In this document: piece by piece, positions 1 through 7,160 of the stretch | How positions within the stretch are numbered: the stretch's first letter is position 1 | Layout of the letters: each line of letters starts with the position of its first letter | Virus record (IMG/VR): IMGVR_UViG_3300036790_000815 | Coordinates: 1 to 37,696 of that record | Reading direction: 5' to 3' (one strand) | DNA: 37,696 nucleotides | Origin: a virus | Made by a program: the position numbers and the translations under genes | Notes under the pieces: generated by a model | The model's input: the letters and a program-made list of their open reading frames with translations, nothing else | Databases searched by the model: none | Told to the model about the DNA's origin: nothing

Positions 1-594
1 AAGGCGGCGTCCTCCGGCTACTACAGCACGGCGGCGTCCTCCGGCTACTCCAGCAAGGCGGCGTCCTCCGGCGACTCCAGCACGGCGGCGTCCTCCGGCG
101 ACTACAGCAAGGCGGCGTCCTCCGGCAACTCCAGCACGGCGGCGTCCTCCGGCTACTACAGCAGGGCGGCGTCCTCCGGCTACCACAGCAGGGCGGCGTC
201 CTCCGGCTACCACAGCAGGGCGGCGTCCTCCGGCAACTCCAGCACGGCGGCGTCCTCCGGCGACTACAGCAGGGCGGCGTCCTCCGGCTACCACAGCAGG
301 GCGGCGTCCTCCGGCGACTCCAGCACGGCGGCGTCCTCCGGCAACTCCAGCAAGGCGGCGTCCTCCGGCAACTCCAGCACGGCGGTTGCGAAAGGGAAAG
401 ATACGATCGCCATGTCGGCTGGGTTCGATTGCTTTGCCAGCGCCGGCGAAAACGGATGCTTTGCTCTCGCGTGGAACGACAAAGGCGCGAAGCGAACCCG
501 CATCGTTGTCGGCTACGTCGGTGAGGATGGCATCGAGGCCGATGTGTTGTACCGGCTCAACGCCAAAGGCAAGCTGGAGGAGGTGCGGAATTGA
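1..594 (+). CDS. DUF7666-like phage repeat protein, C-terminal part (5' end outside window)
   Basis: The frame is open from the first base to the TGA at 592-594, so the N-terminus lies outside the window. The first ~126 residues are tandem 9-residue repeats, (K/T/R)AASSG(Y/D/N)(Y/S/H)S. A conserved-looking C-terminal domain of about 70 residues follows, with Cys at two places and the ending YRLNAKGKLEEV. This organisation, many short Ser/Gly/Ala repeats then a small capping domain, matches phage proteins annotated as DUF7666, from memory of the family. The repeats probably form a beta-roll or beta-helix. The role is unknown. An alternative start inside (ATG 412) would give only the 60-residue cap, but the uninterrupted repeat frame argues for the long form. 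The next gene starts at TTG 591, overlapping the stop. Confidence 0.75.
   Translation, partial: KAASSGYYSTAASSGYSSKAASSGDSSTAASSGDYSKAASSGNSSTAASSGYYSRAASSGYHSRAASSGYHSRAASSGNSSTAASSGDYSRAASSGYHSRAASSGDSSTAASSGNSSKAASSGNSSTAVAKGKDTIAMSAGFDCFASAGENGCFALAWNDKGAKRTRIVVGYVGEDGIEADVLYRLNAKGKLEEVRN
3..380 (+). repeat. Tandem array of 14 copies of a 27-bp coding repeat
   Basis: Fourteen gap-free 27-bp units begin at 3, 30, 57 and so on to 354, followed by a decayed partial unit at 381. Each unit encodes nine residues of the DUF7666-like protein. Differences between units fall only at codon 1 base 2, codon 7 base 1, and codon 8 bases 1 and 2. No synonymous change is visible. There are no spacers, so this is not a CRISPR. 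The array reaches the window edge, so the true copy number is unknown, and assembly may have collapsed it. Confidence 0.95.
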
Positions 595-1055
595 CCCCGC
601 TCGCCCTTTCCCTCCACTGCGATCAGCTGGCTCCGATGGCATACATGCCGCCGGAGCTGGCCTCGCGGGTCTACAACACCCTGGCGGATAAGACGCTTCC
701 TCCGCCAGTGTTCAACACGCTGCTCGCGCTGTCGGAGCTCTGCGATCCGCACGGTGGCCCTATTCCCCTCGCCGAGATCCAGCGTTATTCCCGAGCGGTC
801 ATGCGAGTCGAGCTTAGCGATCGCACGGTGAAGGGAGCCGTCAAACAGTTGATCGAGCAGTATGGCGTCGCAATTGGAAGCGCCCGCGGCGCCGCGCGCC
901 ATGGATACTTCTTCATCCGCACGGACGAAGAGGCCACGGCTGCGGCCGCTCCACTCCTCGCCGAAATCCGAAGCCTCGCAACTCGCTGTCGGACACTCTC
1001 CCCCAAAAACCCATACATCCAGCATTTGCTTGGACAAATGGAGGTGCAGCTTTGA
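591..1055 (+). CDS. Hypothetical protein, possible helix-turn-helix
   Basis: A 154-residue protein not recognised by name. It starts at TTG 591, overlapping the upstream stop, with a strong GGAGGAGGTG ribosome-binding site just upstream. The middle region, about residues 40-105, reads as several short helices with a segment (LSDRTVKGAVKQLIEQYGVA) shaped like a winged-helix recognition helix followed by a small wing (GAARHGYFF). This suggests DNA binding of the kind seen in small phage regulators or replication accessory proteins. It sits in the compact early operon and is followed by an overlapping small Cys-rich gene. Function is inferred only from this weak resemblance. Confidence 0.7.
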   Translation: MTPLALSLHCDQLAPMAYMPPELASRVYNTLADKTLPPPVFNTLLALSELCDPHGGPIPLAEIQRYSRAVMRVELSDRTVKGAVKQLIEQYGVAIGSARGAARHGYFFIRTDEEATAAAAPLLAEIRSLATRCRTLSPKNPYIQHLLGQMEVQL

Positions 1056-1225
1056 GGCCCATCGTTTGCTCCGGATGCGCTCAGGTCTTCAGGGGCGGGG
1101 GTACATCGCGAATGCTGCGCTCTGTGCTGTTTCATTTCTGCCGAAAGTGCTGGCGCAACCCTCAGCGTTGTGAACAGCAGATGGTCGAGGCGACGGCCAG
1201 GGAGGTTGTCTACGTTGGGAACTAA
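1052..1225 (+). CDS. Small Cys-rich (zinc-binding-like) protein
   Basis: A 57-residue protein. It starts at TTG 1052, overlapping the previous stop, with GGAGGTG about six bases upstream. The sequence has two Cys pairs, CSGC at residues 6-9 and CRKC at 30-33, plus Cys40, a layout typical of small zinc ribbons that bind nucleic acid or stabilise a tiny fold. It ends inside the start region of the Gp37/Gp68 gene, so the two are probably translationally coupled. No family is recognised. The good ribosome-binding site, the tight overlaps on both sides and the paired cysteines support it as a real gene. Confidence 0.6.
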   Translation: MRPIVCSGCAQVFRGGGTSRMLRSVLFHFCRKCWRNPQRCEQQMVEATAREVVYVGN

Positions 1226-2189
1226 AACTGGAATCGAATGGACGGATGCAACGTGGAACCCCATCCGTGGCTGCACGAGGGTGAGCGAGGGTTGCAGGAA
1301 TTGCTACGCCGAGAAAGTTGCGTATCGCTTCAGCAAGCCTGGCTTGGCCTACGAAGGACTCGCTGTTCTGCGGAACGGCCACGCGAGTTGGACCGGCAAG
1401 GTCGACTTCGTCGAGAAGCATCTGCTCGATCCCGTGAAGTGGCGCACACCGCGGAAGATATTCGTCAACAGCATGAGCGATCTCTTCCATGAAAGCGTTC
1501 CGGATGAGTGGATCGACAAGATTTTCGGCGTGATGGCGCTTTGCCCACAGCACACCTTCCAGGTGCTTACGAAGCGCCCGCAGCGAATGTTCGACTACTT
1601 CAATGCGTCCGTCGGCGGTCGCCTCGACGTGCGAGGAGCTCTGATCGGATCACAGGCCTCACCGATTCATCTCAAGCGCACCGACAACCCGTTCCTCGAA
1701 TGGTCTGGTCTCCCGATGCCGAACGTGTGGCTGGGAGTGAGCGTCGAGAATCAGAAGGCAGCGGACGAGCGGATTCCGCTTTTGCTCCGGACGGCGGCCG
1801 CGGTGCGGTTCATCAGCGCCGAGCCGCTGCTCGGACCCATCAACCTCTGCGCGGTGCCAGACAGCAAAACACGGCCACAGGAGTTCTCGGCGAGGTACAC
1901 ACCCTGCGGCGACCTCGACTGGGTCATCTGCGGCGGAGAAAGCGGATCTGGCGCGTCTGTCCGATCCATGAAGGCTGCATGGGCGAGACAGCTTCGCGAT
2001 GAATGCGTCGACGCCGGAGTTCCTTTCTTCTTTAAGCAATGGGGTGAATGGGTGCCGACGGAGGATCCATCTGTAGCGGCCGCGCGCGGCGTCCCCCTCG
2101 AAGACTGCATGAGCTATGTGGGAAAGAAAGCCGCTGGCGCTCTGCTGGATGGCCGCGAGTGGCACCAATTCCCGGAGGTGCGTCGATGA
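1215..2189 (+). CDS. Phage Gp37/Gp68 family protein (DUF5131)
   Basis: The start is taken as TTG 1215, because the family's usual N-terminal motif (TGIEWTDATWNPIRGC) begins a few residues later and AGGGAGG lies upstream. An upstream ATG at 1170 would add 15 unlikely residues. The protein is about 324 residues, normal for the family. Three cysteines near the N-terminus (C-x6-C-x2-C) followed by YAE are the hallmark and resemble a radical-SAM iron-sulfur site, though the reaction is not established. Later motifs (VLTKRPQR, WLGVSVENQ, ISAEPLLGP, ICGGESG, FFFKQWG) are all present, so the protein looks intact. Members are common in phages and mobile elements. Confidence 0.92.
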   Translation: MGTKTGIEWTDATWNPIRGCTRVSEGCRNCYAEKVAYRFSKPGLAYEGLAVLRNGHASWTGKVDFVEKHLLDPVKWRTPRKIFVNSMSDLFHESVPDEWIDKIFGVMALCPQHTFQVLTKRPQRMFDYFNASVGGRLDVRGALIGSQASPIHLKRTDNPFLEWSGLPMPNVWLGVSVENQKAADERIPLLLRTAAAVRFISAEPLLGPINLCAVPDSKTRPQEFSARYTPCGDLDWVICGGESGSGASVRSMKAAWARQLRDECVDAGVPFFFKQWGEWVPTEDPSVAAARGVPLEDCMSYVGKKAAGALLDGREWHQFPEVRR

Positions 2190-2332
2190 GGGAACTCATT
2201 CAATCAATCATCCTGCTCGGACTCGCCTGGTACGCCTGGCATCACGGCCCAAAGCCCGCTGCGGTTCTGTGCGTCACAGCTCTGCTCTTGGGATTCTCAT
2301 TGTGGGCGACGCGCAAACGAGGAATCCGCTGA
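2186..2332 (+). CDS. Small membrane protein
   Basis: A 48-residue protein starting at ATG 2186, which overlaps the upstream TGA (ATGAG), with GGAGGTG correctly spaced upstream. It has two short hydrophobic segments, roughly residues 5-18 and 24-42, separated by a HHGPKP turn, and ends with a positive tail (RKRGIR). This fits a tiny inner-membrane protein with two helices. No specific function can be named. It lies in the early operon, so a role in lysis is unlikely given its distance from the lysis block. Confidence 0.6.
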   Translation: MRELIQSIILLGLAWYAWHHGPKPAAVLCVTALLLGFSLWATRKRGIR

Positions 2333-2333
2333 A

Positions 2334-3422
2334 ATGGCCAAACGTGGCGTCCTCGACCACCCGAAAAATCTGGACCTCGCACAGAAACTGAAGATCATGC
2401 CGCCATTCTCTCTCGGCGTGCTCGAGGCCTTCTGGCACTGGACTGGCAAATATCGCCCAACCGGCGACATCACCGGCACCGATCCCCACCTCTTTGCCGT
2501 CTCCATCCGCTATGCCGCCGACGCCGATGCTCTATGGAATGCTCTGGTCTCTGCCGGCTGGATCGAGCGGGATGGCGAGCGGATGCTCGTTCACGATTGG
2601 AGCGAGCATGCCGACGATGCCGTGCGGAAGTACCTCAAGCGGCGCGGAGAATCTTTCGCCGATGGATCTGGGCCATTTGACAGGAAGGTTGGACAAAGTC
2701 GCGACTCAGTCGTGCCGATGTCGCGACTCAGTCGTGCCGATGTCGCGACGGAGTCTGGACAAGGTGGGGACATAGTCACGACTGCGGCGTGCCTGCCTAT
2801 ACCAGTGCCAGTGCCAGAGCCTATACCAGTGCCAGAGCCAGTATTAAACCCTGCGCCGGCTATGCCAGCGCCGGAGCACGGGACAGGCTTCTTCGCGCCC
2901 GACGACTCGATTCAGAGCCGGGAACGAAGATTCGTGAACTTCAGGACGGCAGTCATCGCCTGGTGGCGTGACGCCAATGGCGGATCGATGCCTTGGGATG
3001 GCAGCGAGCAACGGCGCCTGAAGGAATTTCTGCAGGCGAATCCAGCGCTCACGATCGAGGAATTCAGGACTTTGCTGGAGAATCGCGGGCGGAGTGATGT
3101 GAACCTGGCCGAGCGCCCGCGCGCATGGCTGGCGACGCTCACCAACTACGCCAACGGCCGTCTCGACCGCTTTGGGAAGCCGGAACGGATCACGGGCGCA
3201 TCCCGCGCCGCGGATCCAGACGCCGGAACGTGGGATTTGATCCACTCTGCCGAGCTCGCACCGGAGTACGCGCGATGCGTCGACATCGAGTCTCGCGTCT
3301 CGCTCGTTCTCAAGCTTGCGCCGGATCACGTTCCGCGCGATGGCCTGGCCGATAAACTCCGCAGTCTCATCACGACCCGAGAACACTTCGTTTCCAACAG
3401 GAAGGAACCGGTGCCATGCTAA
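2334..3422 (+). CDS. Putative phage replication initiator/organizer protein
   Basis: A 362-residue protein. The N-terminal ~100 residues (starting MAKRGVLDHPKN, with motifs FWHWTGKY, ALVSAGWIERDG and LVHDWSEHADD) resemble the winged-helix N-terminus of phage replisome-organizer proteins that detect DNA and recruit host helicase. A low-complexity linker follows, made of alternating Pro, Val and Glu (around residues 155-182), then a C-terminal helical domain of about 170 residues ending with HFVSNRKEPVPC. The two-domain plan with a Pro-rich hinge is common in these initiators. No helicase or polymerase gene is seen in the window, so the phage presumably uses the host replication machinery. The exact family is not certain. 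Confidence 0.6.
   Translation: MAKRGVLDHPKNLDLAQKLKIMPPFSLGVLEAFWHWTGKYRPTGDITGTDPHLFAVSIRYAADADALWNALVSAGWIERDGERMLVHDWSEHADDAVRKYLKRRGESFADGSGPFDRKVGQSRDSVVPMSRLSRADVATESGQGGDIVTTAACLPIPVPVPEPIPVPEPVLNPAPAMPAPEHGTGFFAPDDSIQSRERRFVNFRTAVIAWWRDANGGSMPWDGSEQRRLKEFLQANPALTIEEFRTLLENRGRSDVNLAERPRAWLATLTNYANGRLDRFGKPERITGASRAADPDAGTWDLIHSAELAPEYARCVDIESRVSLVLKLAPDHVPRDGLADKLRSLITTREHFVSNRKEPVPC
2698..2749 (+). repeat. 22-bp direct repeat (2.4 copies) inside the replication gene
   Basis: A 22-bp sequence at 2698-2719 is repeated exactly at 2720-2741, and its first 8 bases again at 2742-2749. Because 22 is not a multiple of three, the copies are read in different frames and give different peptides, so protein repetition is not the reason for it. 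Short direct repeats inside an initiator gene are typical of phage replication origins bound by the initiator itself (as in lambda O). An origin here is inference. Confidence 0.55.
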
Positions 3423-3871
3423 CCGGCGTAACTGCAACGATGACAACCCGCGAAGTGCAGACGGCCGCCCATCGTCCGACTGTTGTTCCCGTGGCGCTGT
3501 CGTACTACCGGCGCCAGGATGAACTGGCTCTACACGCTGCGAAGCGGACTCGCAACGGCATTCCCACTGCCGGCGCGCTGCTCGAGCGCAGCTGGTTCGA
3601 AGCGCACTCCGAAGTCGGCTGGATGGGTTGGGAAAGCAGCTTTTCGAACATCTGCAAAATGCTCAATTGGGAAGAGGCCCCGACCCGGGCGGCACGCATC
3701 GAGGACATCGATCGCGTCTGGCGAAAATCGCTGCTGGATTGGGGTCGCCTTGAGCGTGACCGGCGGATGAGCGAACTGCTCGACCTGAAGATCATCGACA
3801 ACCCAGCATGGGCCCGACGGCACGCAATCCAGGAGGAACTGTCGCTCGACGAGACGGCCCTATGCACTTGA
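3416..3871 (+). CDS. Hypothetical protein
   Basis: A 151-residue, mostly helical protein, not recognised. The start at ATG 3416 overlaps the stop of the replication gene, with AAGGAA upstream; ATG 3440 is an alternative. The protein has several Trp residues and a run of amphipathic helices (around residues 30-125). Position right after the putative initiator suggests an early replication-accessory or regulatory role, by context only. Its TGA stop lies inside the -35 element of a candidate promoter. Confidence 0.65.
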   Translation: MLTGVTATMTTREVQTAAHRPTVVPVALSYYRRQDELALHAAKRTRNGIPTAGALLERSWFEAHSEVGWMGWESSFSNICKMLNWEEAPTRAARIEDIDRVWRKSLLDWGRLERDRRMSELLDLKIIDNPAWARRHAIQEELSLDETALCT

Positions 3872-3996
3872 CCGAAATCGTGCAAAAAGGGGTACTGTAT
3901 TGCGCCGCGGCGGAGTTCGTGTGGTTGGCGGCGAGGTCGATAACGCGCTGGATTCGGCGCAAACGGGCATGCAATTGTCGCTGCCATGAGGGGTGA
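3862..3996 (+). CDS. Possible small membrane protein
   Basis: A 44-residue reading frame beginning at ATG 3862, overlapping the previous stop. It has a hydrophobic stretch (about residues 10-25, GVLYCAAAEFVWLAA), then a basic segment (RWIRRKRA) and a Cys/His-rich tail (CNCRCHEG). This would fit a single-pass membrane protein with its basic end in the cytoplasm. No clear Shine-Dalgarno site is present, and a candidate promoter sits inside its 5' end, so it may instead be leader sequence for the next gene. Confidence 0.4.
   Translation: MHLTEIVQKGVLYCAAAEFVWLAARSITRWIRRKRACNCRCHEG
3868..3898 (+). promoter_or_regulatory. Candidate promoter, TTGAC-type, upstream of 3993
   Basis: TTGACC at 3868-3873, 19 nt, then TACTGT at 3893-3898. 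It belongs to the recurring TTGAC/TAC element of this genome, although here it lies in the early region and inside a small reading frame. It would transcribe the Cys-rich/HD/HNH cluster from 3993 on, with a leader of about 90 nt. Confidence 0.45.
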
Positions 3997-4451
3997 ACGT
4001 GAGCAGAAGAGAAGGGCGCGCGCCAAAGACACGGGCCGAGCGAAAGAAGACCAGTCACGCAAACAAATTGAAGCGCGGCGAGTGCCTAAACTGCTGCAAG
4101 TTAGCCGAACCCGATCGGCAACTATGCAAAGACCATCTGGAGAAGAGCAGAGAGTATTCGAGGACGCCGTCCGCCCGGGCTGCGGTTCGCGTGTCACTCC
4201 ACAAGCGCAAAGAGCGCCTGAAGAAAGCCGGGCTCTGTCAGGACTGCGGCCAGAACCCACCGTTCCCGAAGAGAACGCTCTGCATCGGCTGCCTCAATTC
4301 CCGCAAAGCGCGCGAGGCTGACCGGCGAACCCGGATTGCTTGCGCCTCCGATCCCATACCTCTTTTCCCGGTAGACGCCCAGGCACCGCTGCAGTCGCTG
4401 CGTAACAAGATTGCCTCATGGTTCCACCGCAAGTCGGAGGTGTTGCGGTGA
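3993..4451 (+). CDS. Double zinc-ribbon-like protein
   Basis: A 152-residue protein starting at GTG 3993 (a second GTG follows two codons later). The N-terminus is very basic (RREGRAPKTRAERKK). Two Cys-paired units follow: CLNCCKLAEPDRQLCKDH at about residues 31-48 and CQDCGQNPPFPKRTLCIGC at about 82-100. Each has the C-x2-C...C-x2-C/H form of a zinc ribbon or treble clef. Such basic Cys-rich proteins are frequent in phage early regions and probably bind nucleic acid. The stop overlaps the GTG of the next gene (GTGA), so the two are likely co-translated. No exact family is named. Confidence 0.7.
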   Translation: MNVSRREGRAPKTRAERKKTSHANKLKRGECLNCCKLAEPDRQLCKDHLEKSREYSRTPSARAAVRVSLHKRKERLKKAGLCQDCGQNPPFPKRTLCIGCLNSRKAREADRRTRIACASDPIPLFPVDAQAPLQSLRNKIASWFHRKSEVLR

Positions 4452-5020
4452 AGATCGGAACAAAAAGTGTTCTCTATGGCGCGCACTGCTTCTGTCTCCA
4501 TCCTTGGTTTGTCGCCGCGGGTTGGACGAAGTTATACGGTTTTCCGTTGGATCCGAGGCTATGGCTGGCATTCTTCGTGCATGACATCGGCTATCTCGGA
4601 AAGCCCAACATGGATGGACCGGAGGGAGAGCGTCACGTCGAACTGGGCGCTGCAATCATGGGGCGCCTGTTCGGAGACGAATGGCGCGACTTCTGCTTGT
4701 TCCATTCGCGATACTACGCAAAGGCTGCTGGCCATCACCCGTCCCGGCTTTGTTTCGCCGATAAGCTGTCATTTCCGCTCACGCCACACTGGCTCTATCT
4801 CCCAATGGTCAGCGCTACGGGCGAAATCCTCGAATATCTGAAGAACGCGCAAAATGCTACTTCCGCCCACTGGGTTCCTACCGGCTACGACAAGCGCAAA
4901 TGGCATTCGCAACTCTGTGAATACATGAGGCGCTGGGTAAACGAGCACATCGGTGGCGGCGCCGATACCTGGACAAGCTCCAATCGTCACGCCCGCACCG
5001 AAAGCGGTGTGTGGCAATGA
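4448..5020 (+). CDS. HD-domain-like phage protein
   Basis: Start taken at GTG 4448, overlapping the upstream stop, with GGAGGTG just upstream; it gives 190 residues. Possible metal ligands are arranged as in HD phosphohydrolases: His18, the His45-Asp46 pair in FFVHDIGY, His63, His86 (FHSRYYA) and Asp105 (FADKLSF). HD proteins hydrolyse phosphoester bonds in nucleotides, and in phages may act on nucleotide pools or signalling nucleotides. The substrate cannot be told from sequence. It is in the same operon as an HNH nuclease and a DNA methyltransferase, consistent with nucleic-acid metabolism. Confidence 0.7.
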   Translation: MKIGTKSVLYGAHCFCLHPWFVAAGWTKLYGFPLDPRLWLAFFVHDIGYLGKPNMDGPEGERHVELGAAIMGRLFGDEWRDFCLFHSRYYAKAAGHHPSRLCFADKLSFPLTPHWLYLPMVSATGEILEYLKNAQNATSAHWVPTGYDKRKWHSQLCEYMRRWVNEHIGGGADTWTSSNRHARTESGVWQ

Positions 5021-5628
5021 ACCACGGCAAAAAGTGCGAGAACGGCTGCGCACTCCCGGCAACCTGGCGCTGCGAACACCTCTTCTTCTGCGAAAACTGC
5101 AAAGAGGGGATCATTCGCAACGTCGGCATCGATCGTTACCAATGGGAACGGCTCAGCGAAGACGAGGACGACTTTTCCCGAACCGCCCATGGTGTTCGTC
5201 GGCGGTGGGGCTGTCCGGCGATCACCCGGGCTCGCATGGTTCGCGCTCACGCCACTTCAAAGTTTGAGCAGCTGGCCGGAATTCGCCGCATTCCTGACAA
5301 GACGAACCCCCGCGGCTATCGCGAAGTCTGCGTAACGACCACCGCATGGGAGAATCGCCGGGCATTTGTCTACGAGCGGGATAACGGCCGGTGCCGTCGA
5401 TGTGGATGCCTGGCGCCGCTGCACGGCCGGCTGCTGACTCCGCTGGAACCCGGACTTCCTCCGACCGCCGAACGCGCCGGCGAGGCCATGCACATCGCCG
5501 CGCGGAAGGCTGGTGGAGGATTCAGGGACGACCACCCCACCAATCTGTTGTGGGGATGCGCCACCTGCCACCGGCTGGATCCAACCTGCAAATTCCTGCA
5601 GCAGCAGAGAGAAGAGGTGTTCGCGTGA
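5017..5628 (+). CDS. HNH endonuclease
   Basis: A 203-residue protein from ATG 5017, which overlaps the previous stop (ATGA); GTG 5011 is an alternative. An N-terminal Cys cluster (C7, C11, C19, C25, C28) looks like a small zinc module. The HNH fold is in the C-terminal half: RRAFVYERDNGRCRRCG (about residues 114-130), then MHIAARKAGGG with His159, Asn176 in TNLLWGC, and the closing C181-x2-C184-H185. These are the metal-binding and catalytic positions of HNH nucleases. It could be a homing-type or DNA-processing nuclease. Phage HNH proteins next to terminase assist packaging, but this one is 4 kb from terminase and in the early operon. Confidence 0.88.
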   Translation: MNHGKKCENGCALPATWRCEHLFFCENCKEGIIRNVGIDRYQWERLSEDEDDFSRTAHGVRRRWGCPAITRARMVRAHATSKFEQLAGIRRIPDKTNPRGYREVCVTTTAWENRRAFVYERDNGRCRRCGCLAPLHGRLLTPLEPGLPPTAERAGEAMHIAARKAGGGFRDDHPTNLLWGCATCHRLDPTCKFLQQQREEVFA

Positions 5629-5673
5629 AGGGCGACTTTTCCGCCGGCGGCCGATCGATCTTGTGGGGGATGC

Positions 5674-6480
5674 ATGGCTAGCCGTGACGACTCAAGACAA
5701 TGGGAAATTCTTGAGGGCGACGCGCTCTCTCGTCTCAGGGATTTGCCATCTAATTCCGTGCATTGCGCCGTGACTTCACCGCCCTATTGGGGTCTGCGCG
5801 ACTACGGCATCGAACCTGTCCTCTGGCCTTCGGGATGGCGGGGCTGCTTCGGTCTCGAACCGACGCCGGAACTCTACCTCGAACATGCAGTCTTCATCTT
5901 TCGCGAGGTGCGCCGTGCGCTGCGCGCAGACGGCACTTGCTGGGTAAACATGGGAGATAGCTACTGCAACACGGATAAGTGGGGTGGCGGCAAGAACGGA
6001 AATACCGGAAAACATAGCATCGCAGAGGATGGCTCTGTGCCTTCATGGACAGTTAGATCAAAGAAGGATCCCATCCCCGGTATCAAGCCGAAAGACCTGG
6101 TGGGCATGCCATGGATGCTGGCTTTCGCGCTGCGCGCGGACGGCTGGTATCTGCGACAGGACATCATCTGGGCGAAACCGAATCCGATGCCCGAGAGCGT
6201 GCGGGACCGCTGCACCAAGGCGCATGAATACCTGTTCCTTCTCACCAAGAGCCAGCGCTACCACTACGACGCTGACGCCATCCGCGAACCATTGACTCGA
6301 CACCAGCGTTGCGCGACTCAGCCAAGATGTCGCCAGGCAGCGCGGCGGCGATCGGGTTCCCGGCAAGACGAACGGCACCATGAAAGCTGTGTCCCGTGGA
6401 ATGCGACGCACGGATTTGGAAGCCTTTGGCCTCACGCGCGGCACAAGCAACCCGTCCTGCGTCCACGAAAACGGAGCTAA
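5674..6480 (+). CDS. DNA methyltransferase, N-terminal part (gene frameshifted)
   Basis: This frame starts at ATG 5674 after GTGGGGGATGC. It carries the catalytic motif IV (TSPPYWGLRDYG, residues about 34-45), which places it among amino-methyltransferases that modify adenine N6 or cytosine N4. It also has GTCWVNMGDSY and the block WLRQDIIW-like plus HEYLFLLTKSQRYHYD typical of phage enzymes. After about residue 207 the translation turns into Arg-rich nonsense and stops at 6480. The proper continuation, including the AdoMet-binding motif, is in another frame (see 6302-6904). The order IV then I is that of the beta class. It probably protected phage DNA from host restriction, if a full-length protein is made. 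Confidence 0.85.
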   Translation: MASRDDSRQWEILEGDALSRLRDLPSNSVHCAVTSPPYWGLRDYGIEPVLWPSGWRGCFGLEPTPELYLEHAVFIFREVRRALRADGTCWVNMGDSYCNTDKWGGGKNGNTGKHSIAEDGSVPSWTVRSKKDPIPGIKPKDLVGMPWMLAFALRADGWYLRQDIIWAKPNPMPESVRDRCTKAHEYLFLLTKSQRYHYDADAIREPLTRHQRCATQPRCRQAARRRSGSRQDERHHESCVPWNATHGFGSLWPHARHKQPVLRPRKRS

Positions 6481-6904
6481 TAAGCGTTCGGTGTGGACCG
6501 TCGCGACAATGCCGTTTTCTGAGGCTCACTTCGCGACGTTCCCGACCAAGCTGGTCGAGCCATGCATCCTCGCTGGATGCCCCGAAGGTGGGCTGGTGCT
6601 GGATCCGTTCAACGGAAGCGGGACAACCGGGCTGGTGGCGACGCGGCTCCAGCGCCGGTACATCGGTATCGAGCTCAATCCGGAGTACGTGGCGATGTCG
6701 CGGCGCAGGATCACAGACGATGCACCGCTATTCAATTCAACCGCAAATGTTACGGAGAACCATGAGACCGAGAAAGAAAGTGCTGATCGTCACGCCGGAT
6801 CCGGTGAAGTCGTCGCTGGTGAGATTTCAAACGGATATTTGGGGATTCGCTCCGATGACGGCTGCCGACCCGGCAACGGCGCTGTACGCGCTTCGGCAAT
6901 ATGA
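6302..6904 (+). CDS. DNA methyltransferase, C-terminal part (other frame)
   Basis: This frame is open from 6296, after an in-frame TGA at 6293-6295. It begins with TSVARLSQDV and GDRVPGKTNG, then SVWTVATMPF, HFATFPTKLVEPCI and the AdoMet-binding motif LDPFNGSGTTGLVA, followed by YIGIELNPEYVAMSRRRI. These are the normal C-terminal blocks of a beta-class DNA methyltransferase. The join to the upstream frame is a +1 shift (one extra base) near 6296-6302. No convincing start codon with a ribosome-binding site exists here, so the piece is not expected to be made alone. The last ~45 residues overlap the next gene and do not look conserved. Confidence 0.82.
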   Translation, partial: TSVARLSQDVARQRGGDRVPGKTNGTMKAVSRGMRRTDLEAFGLTRGTSNPSCVHENGANKRSVWTVATMPFSEAHFATFPTKLVEPCILAGCPEGGLVLDPFNGSGTTGLVATRLQRRYIGIELNPEYVAMSRRRITDDAPLFNSTANVTENHETEKESADRHAGSGEVVAGEISNGYLGIRSDDGCRPGNGAVRASAI

Positions 6905-7160
6905 AATCGACGTGATGCTCCTTCTTTGCGTGGATGGCGCAAAGGATCTGATCGCGACAGTCCAGGATGATCACCCCTTCACCTCCGTTGTAACCCTCGG
7001 CCTTCCCCGAGACGAATTCAGCCGCGCGGACATGCAGTTGAGCGCCAGCGCCACAGCTGCGCAGATCAAAGAGACACTGCGCCAGGCATCCTGCAGAAAG
7101 AGGGGTCCATCGGCCGCGCGCATGGCTGCTCGGCAAGCTGAGGAAGGGGTAACGGCGTGA
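6762..7160 (+). CDS. Receiver-like (response-regulator fold) hypothetical protein
   Basis: A 132-residue protein from ATG 6762, with GGAG upstream and overlapping the end of the methyltransferase frame. The first ~110 residues follow the alternating strand/helix pattern of CheY-like receivers: KKVLIVTPD, then YEIDVMLLLCVDG and FTSVVTLGLPRDE. The acidic pocket and the phosphorylated Asp are not clearly conserved: the strand-3 position reads DVMLLLCVDG, with Asp only after the strand. The tail is basic (CRKRGPSAARMAAR). It may be a degenerate receiver that works without phosphorylation; many soil bacteria carry such proteins. The resemblance is moderate and the role unknown. Confidence 0.6.
   Translation: MRPRKKVLIVTPDPVKSSLVRFQTDIWGFAPMTAADPATALYALRQYEIDVMLLLCVDGAKDLIATVQDDHPFTSVVTLGLPRDEFSRADMQLSASATAAQIKETLRQASCRKRGPSAARMAARQAEEGVTA

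Noticed and set aside
3-380. Regular 27-bp repeats at the window start as a possible CRISPR array
   Set aside because: The units are contiguous with no spacers and form one open reading frame.
3-380. A diversity-generating retroelement acting on the repeat array
   Set aside because: No reverse transcriptase or template repeat is present in the window; kept only as a speculation in the repeat finding.
591-625. TTGACC at 591 as another member of the promoter family
   Set aside because: No TAC lies at 18-19 nt (the bases there are CAC/CCA-like), and the TTG is better explained as a start codon with a strong ribosome-binding site.
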